This document shows, piece after piece, positions 52,175 through 64,000 of a stretch of 64,000 nucleotides of DNA (position 1 is its first letter; every line of letters begins with the position of its first letter). The stretch spans positions 5,426,501 to 5,490,500 of the forward strand of contig JAXRKN010000037.1 in the NCBI GenBank assembly GCA_038502055.1, in the 5' to 3' direction. The DNA comes from Tanytarsus gracilentus. Taxonomy: Eukaryota; Arthropoda; Insecta; Diptera; Chironomidae. Position numbers and translations under genes: made by a program. Under the pieces are notes generated by a model. The model saw nothing but the letters and a program-made list of their open reading frames with translations, did no database searches and had not been told where the DNA came from.

Positions 52175-53760
52175 TTTCACTTCGTCTTAAACACTTTAAA
52201 AGAAACTAATCTAAACTATTTTATAAAAAATCTTCCATTTAATGTAAAAACTTTCTCCTTATTCCTCGCTCTCTTCTTGCAAAATCCACTTCGATGCTCT
52301 GAGAGTCGAATTTTTCAGTTCATAAAATGTGCAATTGAAAATATCACTTTTTTCTTCTTACAGTTCAAAAAAAGCTCTAAGTGCACCACCGCAACACGCG
52401 CGAGTGAGAGAGGAGGTAAACAAAAACAAAAGCACGAGGTTCAGTTGATGCGTGTGAGAGAAAAATACATGGAATTGACGTTCTAATGTGAGTGGAGGTC
52501 GAACATAAACTGAGCGCAACTGTTGGCTCACTTCATTTTTGCCTTTTCTTCAAGCGATATTTTTTTCCTCAACGGTTGTCGCTACTTCTCTCTCAACAAC
52601 GTTGGATGATCGTTTTGGATGGAAATTTTTATTTTACATATTAACACACAGATTGGCTGAATGTATTGCATATATACGTGCGAAGATGAACAGCGTCGTG
52701 ATTGCAAATTGGCATGCAGAAGTGGTCAATATGAAGAGAGATGCACTCTTCACATGCATTCAATTTTTAAGCGACCTTCAATCATTAAGGCACATCCGCA
52801 AACATTCCCACAATTAACACGAGCAGACTCTTTAATTCATCGACAGCCTGACATCGTGATTGAAAAAAAAATATTTCTGTCTGTCATTTTGCTGTGTATG
52901 AGTGACAAATTTCTTGTTGATGATATAAGCTCGAATTGTAATCTCTCGATTTAATAAATAAAATTTGCATTTTTGGTCTCGACGTCTCTTCCGAACTTTC
53001 GAAGAAATTTTTAAGCTCATTTTCTCCTTCTTGTTTGCGGAGAAATCAGTACAGCTCAATTTGTGTGCAAGGAAAAAAAATTATTTTTTATCAAATATTT
53101 TTTCGTTAAACTCAAATTTGTGCTTGTTAAAATTATGATCAAATTGTGCGGCTGCATTAAACTGGTTTAAATTGAAAACTTTCTATTTTCTCCCTCTCAA
53201 GATGTGTCCATGAAAAGTTGTTACAAATTTTAAATTGAATCAAGATTTTACCAAAGTTTAAAAATTGTATAGAGTGCAGAGAACATGCATGTATACATAA
53301 CATAAAATAAAATAATATACACCTGATCAACTGTCATCGTTAATTAAAAGTAGATGGAGATGGAGATTGAGATTAAAAAAATATTGACGGTGATACATTA
53401 TTGCATTTATTTTGTTGCACGATTTAAAGATGGATAGAATTTTTAGAAAAATCGAGTGTATATTTTACATCGAATGCATTTGACACAATATTAAAGATTT
53501 GAAAAATCCAAAGAATTTAGGTTCGAATCCTTGGTTAAAAATTATTTGATTAAAGATTTTTTTTAGATTTAAAACTCAAACAATATTTTTAAAAAAACTA
53601 AATTTAAATTTAAAAATTTTTCACTTTTATTTTTTAACGGCTCCACAATTTTCAAATTTTTCAGACTTTGTTCAGAGCTTTGTTTTGACGAAAGCTTTGA
53701 GCTCTGAAAAAATTAAGAAAAAAGTTTTAAAAAACTAAATTAGTTAAATTAAGGGGAAAA
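52175..53760. other. Divergent intergenic region between lectin and RPRD1
   Basis: Head-to-head upstream region of the minus-strand lectin gene and the plus-strand RPRD1 gene, about 1.6 kb. No coding exon is evident. Promoters of both genes should be here but no diagnostic core element stands out. Confidence 0.6.
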
Positions 53761-55055
53761 ATGAGTGCATTTACTGACGACGCATTAGTAAAGAAGTTGA
53801 GAGACCTTAACACAAGTTCGCAATCTATTCAGACACTCTCTCTTTGGCTTATTCACCACCGAAAACACCACGAAAAAATTGTAAAATTATGGTCGCGTGA
53901 ATTGTTAAACGGTGAGTGAATCATAATAGTGAATATCAATTAAGAGTGGATTGTAAACCTTAATTAATTAATTTTTTATATTTATCAAAATATACGAATT
54001 TATTTTTATTAAATCCTTTTATTTCTTCACATCTGATATTTTTTCAAATTAAACCTTCTAATTTATTAATGAACTAATATTTTTTAGCTCCATCGGTTCG
54101 TAAATTGGTGTTTCTGTATCTGGCCAATGACGTAATACAAAATTCAAAAAAGAAAGGTCCTGAGTATTCGGGTTCATTTGCACCATTGCTTCAAAGGGCA
54201 TTCAAACATATCTCGCAGCACTGTGAGGATGAGAAAACCTTCGGTAGTCTTAAGAGAATTCTCGATGTGTGGGAAGAGCGTGGCGTTTATGACAAGGAAA
54301 TGATTAAAGAATGGAAAGATGTCCTCAAACAACCCAAGCCAAAGAAATCGCACAGTAGCAGTAGTAAGACTAAAGAGGAATCATCATCGTCTAAAAAGCG
54401 AAAAGTCGAAACGCCACCAGCCAACGTTGCAATTGAAAGTGAGAAGAAAAAGCAAAAAACCACACCGTCGAAAGCTAAAATTTTAGAAGTTAATGGCGAG
54501 ACTCATGTAACGCTGTCTCCTGCTCAGCCGCTTAGTGATCCACCCGAACCTGAAGAACTCATTAAAATGCTAGAAAGTCTCGAAAATGCGGCATCAAGTG
54601 ACGCAGCGACTCGAGAGAAAATTACAAAATTGCCACCTGAAGTTAGTAACATCAGTGAACTTAGTAAAATTGAAGATAAGGATGCAGCTATGAAATTAGC
54701 GAGGAAAGTCAATGAGGCCGTGGAGCTGCTAAAAGACTACAACATAAGACTAGCGTCGGAAATGACTGAGAGAAACAAAGTCGCTATCATGCTCAAAGAT
54801 TTTCAGAAGGAGCAACAAGAACTGCTCGCTCAAGCAGAACAGAGACTTGACGTGAGAACAAACTTAAAAATTTTAAATGTGCAAATAAACTAATTTTTTA
54901 TTAATTTCCAGGAATACACGAAAAAATTGGAAAAAGTAAAGGAGGTTCAAGTTGAGATCAAAAATCATCTGTCGAAATTGCCGGATTTAGCAAACCTTCC
55001 TGATGTCACTCGACTCGCAAATTTACCGACAGCGGCCGAACTATTTCATCACTAA
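53761..55055 (+). CDS. RPRD1: RPRD1/CREPT-type CID protein (three exons)
   Basis: Role (known): RPRD1A/B bind the phosphorylated C-terminal domain of RNA polymerase II through the CID domain, dimerise by a C-terminal coiled coil and help CTD dephosphorylation and transcript termination in the nucleus. Seen: exons 53761-53911, 54088-54851 and 54912-55055; phases 1 and 0 fit, giving 352 residues (human RPRD1B 326). Residues 1 to about 130 form the CID (MSAFTDDALVKKLRDLN, then LVFLYLANDVIQNSKKKGPE, then LKRILDVWEERGVYD). A Ser-rich linker carries a basic nuclear-localisation-like KKRKVE at about 153-158. Residues about 190-320 are the helical CREPT domain. The tail (LSKLPDLANLPDVTRLANLP) is typical of the family. 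The first ATG gives the full CID. AATAAA lies at 55098. Convergent with IFT172. Confidence 0.93.
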
Positions 55056-55097
55056 AACTTAAATTAACTATTTAAAGTTGTCTTTTTTCGAGCATGT

Positions 55098-55103
55098 AAT
55101 AAA
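55098..55103 (+). promoter_or_regulatory. Polyadenylation signal of RPRD1
   Basis: AATAAA 43 nt after the RPRD1 stop codon and 14 nt before the antisense IFT172 stop codon, so RPRD1 cleavage probably falls inside the IFT172 coding sequence. Confidence 0.65.
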
Positions 55104-55116
55104 GTTATTTTGAAAC

Positions 55117-58100
55117 TTATCCGGAAATGAATGCAGGTCCCTGCCATTGCTCTAAAAATTCAATCACATCCGGTACGTCGGTGTGTGGTGACATTTTTGC
55201 AGCAACTGTCAATTTGCTCCACGAGTCTCGGTTTGCGAGATTCGATGAGCGTTGGAAAGTTAATGGCTGACGTCCAATAACTGGATAACCAGTTATAAGA
55301 CATGCTGAATCACCCATGCCCAGGCTCGACTCAAACATATTTCTCTCATCAGTCGGTAATGATTGATCGACCTGTTGATCCATGCTAATAGCCAATACCC
55401 AGTCACGAACTTCTTCATGCAATTTAATTTCATGTCTGAGATGAAGAAATTCCGGAATTGGAACGGATGAGGGAAAATCTGTCGATCCCAAATCTGTATG
55501 GTCAACTAAATCTCCACTTCCCTCCTCAATTGCCTCACAAATGTCCAAGTAGTGATTTAAGATCACAAATGCTTCAGACTCTTTTCCCATTTGCCTCAAA
55601 TCCATTCCAGCCTCATAAAATCCCTTATCGCATGGAATTATGTCAGTGTGTCTGAGAAGTGCGACAGAAATTTTAATTGAAAGATTTTGCAATGCAGAAA
55701 CTTGACGACATGCTGCTCTCGTTGCATAATAATGAGCAATCGTTAAGAGAATTTCAAACTTCTCAACTGCTCCATTATCGGGTGCATCCGATGACTTAAT
55801 GGCTTTAACAACTTGAAATAAAAATGTCCTCAGCTCTTTCCATAAACTCATTCCATCGGGTTCGCGAAGTGAAAAACATTCTGTTGCAATTCGATGATAA
55901 ACTGTATAGTTTTGGGGTAGTGCTGGTGAGCCATATTGAAGATAGAGATTAAGTGCAGCTGGTGCCTCTCCATCTTTAATCAATTGAGCGGCATACTGTG
56001 CAAGATATTTCTGAAGAATCGGTCCACCATGCTGTTTAGCCTTTTCAATGCATCTTGTCCATTGACCTTGTTCCGCTAGTAAATCTAACGCAGAAGCAAT
56101 ATCAATATCTGCCAGCTGCTCCACATTTCCTTGATGCTTCAATTTAAATTTCTGTTGTGACTCAACATAATTTACAAGCGATGGATCGAGCTCCTTTGCC
56201 AATCGCCTTGCCTTGCTCCAATTATCCGATTGAATAAAAACATCGACTGCCTCTTTTGGCAGTTCCGCAGCGAGATAGAGTTGAGCCGCGGGTCCAATTA
56301 AATTAATCTCAACAAGTCGTGGTCCAAGTTCACGAGAAATTTCAATCGCTTCTTCGCCTTCGAGAAATTGATTGCAAATCTCAGCGGCACGTATTAATGC
56401 ACGTTCGACTGTTTGTAATTCAGCGTTTGTGTGATTTATCATGAGAAGGCACTCAGCAGCTTTCTTGAACTCTTCGTTGCGAGCATAGTCAGATGCTTGT
56501 TGGAGCAAAGTGCGAGAATCGCCTGAAGCTGAACTACGATTCGAACGAACTTGCATTCGCTTTAGTTCTGCAACTTCCTGTGGCATGTACTCTTCTGCAA
56601 TTCTTATTGCCTCATGCCACATATTATATTCCTTGTAATGATTAATAATCAAGTCAGGACGTTCGGCACGAATCAAGAGCGTTTCATATTCGTGATAATT
56701 TCTCGCCTCCAATGCAGCACCTGCTTGATTAATTAAAACCTCATTGACGGCTTCGGGAACATTTTTTTCAGCTATTTTTAATGCCGACTTCCAATCGCCA
56801 CCATGAACATGCATCATGATTGCCTCACGTGGTTTATTCGCAAGAAGAAATTCATTTTCAGCTTCCTGGAATTTTCCTTCGTCCTCGAAAGAGAGAGCGA
56901 TTTTGTAGTGAACATCATCTGCTGCCTTTCCAGTTGCTTTACAAAGATCCAAAGCAAAATCAAATTGTCCCGAGTCACATGCGAATGTAATTGAATTGTC
57001 AACTAATCCCATTTTAATTAAAAGTCTTGCAGCCCCCTCCATGGGGAGTGATTTAGCCCACATGTAAGCAACTTGATTTGATGCTCCATCGCTACCACCC
57101 TTCTGCTTTGACACACGATAAGCATCTTCGTATTTTCCAGCAGAGCAATATGCATGAACAGCTGACTTCCAATCGTTTGCAGCAATAAAATGCATCTCAG
57201 CATTTTTCAATTTTCCTTTCTCTTCAAGCTGTCTCGCCAGCTGCAAGTGAGTATTTTCGAGTTGATCCTTATGAAATCGCTCAACGAGTCTTATCATAGC
57301 GTCATACATCTCGAGATTTTTGTACATATTTATCGCTAAATCTGGCTGACTCATAGTTATGTAAACTTTCTCCGCCTCACGATACTTTTTATCGTCTTCG
57401 AGTTTTACAGCGACATCCATGAAGAGATTTGTAATTTCATCGTCACCGAGATACTGCTCGGCAATGTCAAATGATTTTTCCCACTTGTTGTGCTTATTCA
57501 GCAATTCAATTGCCTCCTTGTACATTTCCGCACGCACCAATAAATCTTCGGCCGTTTCAACGTCACCAGTGCTCGCTAAATGTTCGGCAAGTTCCATCGC
57601 ATATTTTTTTATCTCTTCTGGTTCGTCGAGGACTTTCGCAATTTGCACAGCTTTGCGGTATTGTTTTGCACCCATTGCTGCGTCAAGTGCTTTTAGAGTG
57701 CTTCCCGCTTCAATATAATGATTTATTGATGCATCGAGTTGTCGTTTAGAGACAAGATGATCGCCCCATTGTTCCTCGAGTGAAGTCACATCGTCGGGTG
57801 CAACGACACGTGCAATTTCGATGGCTCTTGTGAAAGCATTTCCCTTTTTATAGAATTTCATAGCGAGATCGAGTTGATTTGTTTTGTGAGCCAAATCACC
57901 AGCGAGTTCAAAAAGTTCAGCTCTGACTAAGAGCGAAACAATTCTCGAAACTAAATCTTCATTTTGAAGAAGTGCTGGTGTCTTTAAAGCCAATCTCGCT
58001 GCTTTTCCTGGTTTATTGGCTTTCATATAAAGTGTGAGTGCTTTGTCCTTTTCACCACGCTCCTCAAGCACTTCTCCAGCTTTCTCTTCCTGATTAGTTG

Positions 58101-60396
58101 ACAATAAATATGTCATTTGCCTTTCCTTCAAGTCATACAAGCCAGGATAGCCTCGTCTCTCCGCTAACTTTATAGCATCATCCCATCGTCTCAATTTTAT
58201 GTACATATTTAATGCTGACTCAATGTCACCTTGATCAATGTAAATTCTCTCGGCAGCTCTCAAATCTCCACCCAGCAATGCCAATCTTGCTCTTACCTCG
58301 GGACACTGCATTTCAGGTTGACCCGTGTTTTCCGCATATCTTTCACCTATTTTTATCGTTTCATAGAGATAGTAAGTTTTCGAAGCATTTGCTAGCGCAG
58401 CAAAACATCGATGAGCCACTCTGAGATTTTGTTGAATCAGCGCAATATTCGCCAGATTATGCCACATTGCTTTTGCTGCCGGTATATCACCAAGAGACTC
58501 GAGATATGTAACTGCTCTCCCAAAATCACCATCATTCAATGCCGTTCCAAATTCAACGAGTCCTTCATCTAATTGATAAACGTGATCTGTTGCTCCCTCT
58601 TTAGTATGCACCTCAGTTTTTCCATCTTCTCGAACCACATCATAGACATCGCCACGCACAGACATTATCGTTACATGCTCGGGTAAATCAATATTGTACC
58701 ACACTGCTAAATTGCTGTCCGTTTGTGCAATGACCACGTCGCTCTTACTCACCCACTGAACAAATTGAACCTTGCTCAATAATGTCTGTTTCCTGCCCGA
58801 TTGAATGTCAACGACAATGAGCCTCATTTTCTTGTCTCGAAATAGAAGTTTGTGTGCCGTTTCACTCAACTCAAGCCAATCGAGCTTTGAGTCGTGAGAA
58901 ATTTGCGTGATGACCGATTGCATGATGAGATCAACGACACAAATTGTCTTCATGTCGAGGAGATAGGCAAGCTTCTTATTGTGAGCGGAACCGCCACGTT
59001 CATTGAGTCGAACAGAGATAAGATGTGGATTGACAAATTCCGTTCTCACGGAGCCGAGGATAAAGTTGTCACCGTACTCGACAAGCGAAAGTTCACCGGC
59101 ATTGAAGATTAAGCAGACATTTGGATTTTCAAAGTAAAATCTCTCGTGACGTCCTGTGGCAATCCAAGGCACTTCACTCGAAAGATTTCTCGTTAGATCA
59201 CAAAGGATTAAAGACTCATCAGTGCGTGCGAGAAGGAAATTATCTTTTCCCATAATTCTCACGTCATCAATCTCCAAGTTTGCTTGAGATTCAACAATCA
59301 TCGAGTTTGAGGGTTCTTGGAGTGCTTTCAAAAGAACCTGACTTGGAGCCACGAAAGTGATTTCGAACTTATCTTGCCAAATTGTTCGCTTTATCACTGA
59401 CTCAAAATATAGAACACCACCCGTGACCGTTCCCACCGATAATCGTGCACCATCCTTTCTCCATGCTAGCGCTGTTATTGAATAAAGATGTGAAATGTCC
59501 TTGCAGAGTGCCTCATTCCATGCATTTTGTCGTGGACTCCATGTAAAAACTCTCACACGATCAAAGCTTCCGACTGCGACAGATTGACCATTAGGACTGC
59601 AAGTAGCCACCATAAATTCCCTCTCAGTGTCATCGCGTGAATAGTCGAAGGATCTCGATAATCTTCCCTGTGAGTCATAAAAATTTACTTTTTTGTCACA
59701 TCCGGCTGCAACAATTCCGCCGCCGTTGCTCCATGCAAGTGCATAAGCCGGCACTGAGTGCTGAAAAATTCGACCCGATGGCTCAGAGTTTTCATCAACG
59801 ATATAGAATCTAATCACACTTCCATCATCATGTCCCGAAATTACACCTGTGCCACGTGCATTCGATGCGAGAGAAATGACCATCGATTCGGTTCCATACA
59901 AGTTTTGGGATTTGTTATTTTTACAATGCAATGCCCGCACACGTCCGTCCTCAAGTCCGGCGACAATAATCCCCGAACTCAACCATAGCATGCACGCTAC
60001 AGCAGCTGGCTGTGTAAATTTATTACAAATCACCTTCTTTTCATTCCAATTCTCGCCGAGTTTATAGACGTAAACAATGTTATCGCTTTGGGCAACTGCA
60101 ATTTTAGTTGAATCCGGACTGAATGCGATACCTCGAATGACATAAGATGCACGACTCGCCGATGGATCTGCGGGCTTTGTAGAAAATTTATCTTTTCGTT
60201 CACCAGCGTCGTCGAATAGAAGAACAGTTCGGTCTGCTGTGGCTACCGCGAGTTTTTGACAATTTGGTGACCAGCACATGCCTGCAATTCTATTGAGATG
60301 ATCCTAGAAAGAATTTTTTAAATTTTTTGAGTTTAATTAAAATAATTTAAAGCTCACTTGAGGCTCCAACGCCGTTTTGAGAAATTTCAACTGCAT
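55117..60396 (-). CDS. IFT172: Intraflagellar transport protein 172 (IFT-B)
   Basis: Role (known): large peripheral subunit of the IFT-B complex, needed for anterograde transport and turnaround at the ciliary tip; in insects it is expected in ciliated sensory neurons. Seen: exon 1 is 60396-60358 (MQLKFLKTALEPQ), exon 2 is 60303-55117, with a 54-nt phase-0 intron (GTGAGC / TTCTAG), giving 1741 residues, close to human IFT172 (1749). The first methionine inside exon 2 is at 60279, but the spliced start restores the conserved N-terminus continuing DHLNRIAGMCWSPNC. Residues 1 to about 560 are WD40 propeller repeats (AVATADRTVLLFDD, GIAFSPDSTKIAVAQSD). About 600-1700 is a long TPR-like helical solenoid (for example YKEAIELLNKHNKWEKSFDI). 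The C-terminus has the family block CLITGYPVIGRQPLTFQRSS. No frameshift or stop. An X-box-like site lies 110 bp upstream. Confidence 0.97.
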
Positions 60397-63300
60397 TTTA
60401 GCAAAACTTAGTAAACTTTAATATTTTTCAATTCTTTTTAGAAATTTATTTTATGTTATGGCCAATTTTTCGTTGCCAGGATAATAAACTTTTAACCTTA
60501 AAATGGTAACTATAGCAACGCCTTTAATGTCAAGTGTTATGAGGACTCTTTTTAAAAATAAACAACTATAAGAGCAACAGGTGTAATGCACAAGCTCGGA
60601 AATGTTAATTAAACGCTCTCCAAGCCTTTCTTTTTAATGAACTTATGAGAGGCGATATTATTTTGTAATTATACGTGAGGGTTTTTATGAGGCAGATAAA
60701 AGAGAAAGTAATGAAAAAATATCAAGGGCTCTTAAAAACTCGCAAAATGAGATTTTAGGCTTTGAACTTTGGATGTTGATAATAAAAAATTCAAAAATAT
60801 TTTTAAAGGTCTTAAAATTTTTATAATATTTTTTCCTGGATTTAAAATTTGAGTCCATCTCAAAAATATTTAAAGTTTTCCTGCTTGATAATTTTATCAT
60901 GAATAAATTTTCACTCAACATTTCACTCTCTTTAAAGCATACAAAAATGTGCAATCAACGTGTGAAGCATGAAATTATCGTACAGCAACAATAACACGGT
61001 GGTAAACATCAAGTTAAGTGCTGCTCCTGCTGATGATGATAAGGTTGATGCTTTCTCCTTTTATTTGTAAACAAAAATGATGCTGAAAAGGATGGAAAAT
61101 AATCCGAAATTTTACGAAGTGATGCTGGAGTTGCTGCGCATGTCAGGAAGTTCACCTGTTGCAAAATAAACTTTTTTTGGAATTAGTTTTGGAGGGATTT
61201 TGAAGGATAATTAAGTTTTTTTTTTGTGGTCATTTAAGACCTTTAAATCTCTCAATAGTCTTTAGTCATAATTTCCTCAATCCAACATGAAAAAAAAATG
61301 AGGAAAGAAAATCCTTGCCAAATGAATTTTTTTCCCCAAAACAACATCGCATTCAGACTTTTCTGTTTTTTGTGTTTCACATCTCACAAATATTTCATCT
61401 CTCAGACGCTTGGCAGACTCCAATGAGCTCGGTCGTTGAAAATTCAGCAAAGTCTAATCGCGAGTGATTGAAAATTGTGAAAAAATGGTGAACACAGAAA
61501 ATGGAAATGAGGCGGAAAGAAAAATTTCTTAAAGTGAAAAGTTTTTTGACGGAATAAAAAATTTTTCATTGATGATAAAAATTATGAGAAGAAATAAAAA
61601 GTCGTGCAACAAGTTCTTGAAAATTGAATTATCACCGGAAGTAAAAATTTATTTTCTCGATGAAGAAATGAGATGTGATAAAGTTTTAAAAATTGTTAAT
61701 TGAAAATAAATTTTTTATGGTGATGTTGGAAAATTTATTGTAAGTTCAGAAGTCATAAATTCTTAATCATATCCCAAGTGAATATTTTTTACGAGAAATT
61801 GAGCAAGAAACTTCAATAAATATTTTCCAAGTCAAATCACTCATGACATTGCAGTGCTGTGGGATTTTTCCCTTCACATACATACTTTCAAAATGAAATA
61901 TGCGGATTTAAAATTTGTGGAACCTGCATATTTTCAGATATTTGTATAACTTATCATGAGTTTGACATTCTTACTCAACAAAGCAGTAAATTAGTAGGAT
62001 GTGATGGTTGAAAAGAGGGAAAATTAAAGATGATTTCGTGATGTGAATTTAAGTCTTTCACGTGAGCTTTAGGGACTGTCGAAGCAAATAAAAAAACGTT
62101 GATGGATTGAACATTTTTTTGATTACTTTAAGACGTGAAATTGTTGCAGTGTATGGAAATCGAAAAATAATTTTTCAATTAATTTTTTTCTCAGAAAATT
62201 TTTATGCTGTAATCAAATTTCCATATTTTTACCTACGTAAAAAAAATTCAAATTTTCTGATGGATTGCTAAAAATAATTTTCACATCAAGCGAATTTCGA
62301 TTGTGGCTTGAAGCGTTAAATTTTCATCCCTAAAAATACTCGACAAAAAACCATCGAGTTTCGGTCCAATTCAATGTAAAAAAGTTTAAATCCATTATTT
62401 TGTCATGAAATCCTCCTCTGAGTTTGATGGTAAAGATTAATAATTTTTATCGCAACTCACAAAAAAAAGTTTTAATATGAATTATGAGCTCAACTGCTCA
62501 AATCTCATAAAGCTCACCCTAAGGAGCAAAAACTACTCTCGTAATGATTTTCTCGAGTGCTTTAATCAACATTCAAGCTCACTGAACAATTTTGAGATTT
62601 CCGCGCAGCATGTCACTTTATTGGGTACAGCTGAAAGATAAATTTTTTGTAACATAAAAAAATTATTTCCACAGTAATGACGGTGAATTTTTATCGTTCG
62701 AAAAATGAGATAAAATTCTCGACTATTGAATGCAATCAAGAGGCGATCTAGCAACTTTTTTTAGACTATAAACAAAAAGTTTTGTCTTCATAATCCATAA
62801 AAAAAAACTCGTAAATCAAAGGCTTTTTTCCCTTGTGTTTTCGCTGAATATAGAAGCGAAATCTAAAAGCTTGCAGTAAAATTTACCGTTGCCAGCAAAA
62901 GTCCTAAATTTTTTTCGGTTGTTCTACGCGGAAGCGAGATTTTTTGGATAATAAATGAGGTATTTTAAAGATCATAAACCGAATGAAGCTAAAATTCATT
63001 ATCTGCTCTGTAAATACCTTTGCTATTTAACTTTCCTGCGTAAGTTCAGGGAACGTGTATTAATCTTGTTAAATTAAATTGAAAAGTCAGCCATAAAAAA
63101 TGCTGCGAATAAATTATGAAAATTATCTTGAGAGAATTTCGTTTCTAAAATAATTTATTTAAGTCAAGAAGATTTTTTTAACATAAATTTCTTACTGGGT
63201 TTTATCACTCTCTTACTCATCCCAACCATCAGCATTAAATTAATATGGACATTAAATATCGACCGCTCCACAGATGAAACATGAAAATTATTCAGCTCAT

Positions 63301-64000
63301 GTGGCATGCAATTTTACAAATTAACAACATTGATCAACACCTGGTAAATGCATTGTGTTGAATGCAATAAACAAATGCAAAAGGATGGAACATTATTTTA
63401 ATTAAACTTTTTATCTTATATTTTATTTATGAAAGAATTTAATTTCTCTAAAATATTAAAAATATAAAATCAAGTTAAAATTTCTATTTTTGTATTTGGA
63501 TTCAAATCAATCCACATGAACTTCTTTTGATTGATGATAAATTCTTTTGTTTCCCTCAGCTTTCTTTTTTGAAAAAAAAATAGAAATTTTCACTTCAACT
63601 TAAATTGCACAAAGGATTTGCAGGTGAAAAGTTTAACGTATCAAACCCCGGCAATTCCTTGAATTGAACGATATAAAATCTATTTAAATAACTGAAGTTT
63701 TGCCAGCATTAAGAGTTAAAATGTTGAGTGATCTGTAATTAAACTTTGTATAGGTTTGAATCTTAAATTTCTTCAAATTATATTTTCAAATTATTTTTAA
63801 CATTCTTACTAACTTAATTTTTATTTTTTGGTCTCCTAAAAGTTGAAAACTTTTCTCATTATAATAATGCAAAATTTTAATTAAAATTAATTTTTCCTAG
63901 AGACAAAAAGTCATTAAGTTAATGACATTAACTCGTAAAATTGCATTCATTCAATATCAAACAATGAGCAATCAAATAAATAAATAAATTAAATAAAATT
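60397..64000. other. Intergenic region upstream of IFT172
   Basis: AT-rich DNA containing the IFT172 promoter at its left edge. From about 60700 to the window end I see no open frame with protein character, no tRNA and no repeat family member. Confidence 0.6.
60506..60519 (-). promoter_or_regulatory. X-box-like RFX site upstream of IFT172
   Basis: In gene orientation GTTGCTATAGTTAC matches the X-box consensus RYYVYYATRRNRAC at 13 of 14 positions; it also matches at 13 of 14 on the other strand. It lies 110 bp before the start codon. IFT genes are classic RFX targets in worms, flies and vertebrates. Confidence 0.65.

Noticed and set aside
53520..53530. B-box-like GGTTCGAATCC suggesting another tRNA
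   Set aside because: No A-box, no acceptor, D or anticodon arms can be folded around it on the plus strand; a chance match in an AT-rich intergenic region.

Overview
The window looks like euchromatic nuclear DNA of a dipteran insect, probably a nematoceran midge or mosquito relative. Supporting signs are the strong AT bias, GT-AG introns of 53-280 nt mixed with introns of several kb, a DM8/DUF1091 secreted protein, a small secreted LRR protein, an insect-type C-type lectin and ciliary genes. The exact lineage is inferred; no diagnostic marker is present.

Layout. (1) 1-21875, minus strand: the 5' part of a FAM135 homologue. Three N-terminal coding exons are visible (21875-21802, 7030-6822, 2172-1854); the rest lies beyond the left edge. 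Its 14.8-kb first intron holds a plus-strand two-exon DM8/DUF1091 secreted-protein gene (19076-19650) and two repeat copies. (2) 26170-52174, minus strand: a five-exon C-type lectin gene spread over 26 kb. Its 16.2-kb second intron holds, on the plus strand, a secreted LRR gene (40817-41746) and a four-exon CCDC42/CFAP73-type axonemal coiled-coil gene (43814-45277). The same intron holds, on the minus strand, a tRNA-Trp(CCA) with a 27-nt intron, next to a 71-bp tandem array. (3) 53761-55055, plus strand: RPRD1/CREPT (CID protein acting on RNA polymerase II). (4) 55117-60396, minus strand: IFT172, nearly intronless, convergent with RPRD1 with only 61 nt between the stop codons. (5) 60397-64000: no gene recognised.

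Repeats. One dispersed family occurs four times (5079-6163, about 10500-14184, 20255-20498, 47779-48985). Shared parts are a hairpin-bearing end, an 8-bp microsatellite and an internal 120-bp minisatellite. The second copy is split by about 3 kb of strikingly C-poor DNA.

Themes. Two unlinked ciliary genes (CCDC42/CFAP73 and IFT172) each have an X-box-like RFX site close upstream of the start codon. Several small genes sit inside introns of other genes. Exon structures were built by hand from splice-site phase and protein family similarity; every multi-exon model given is frame-consistent.
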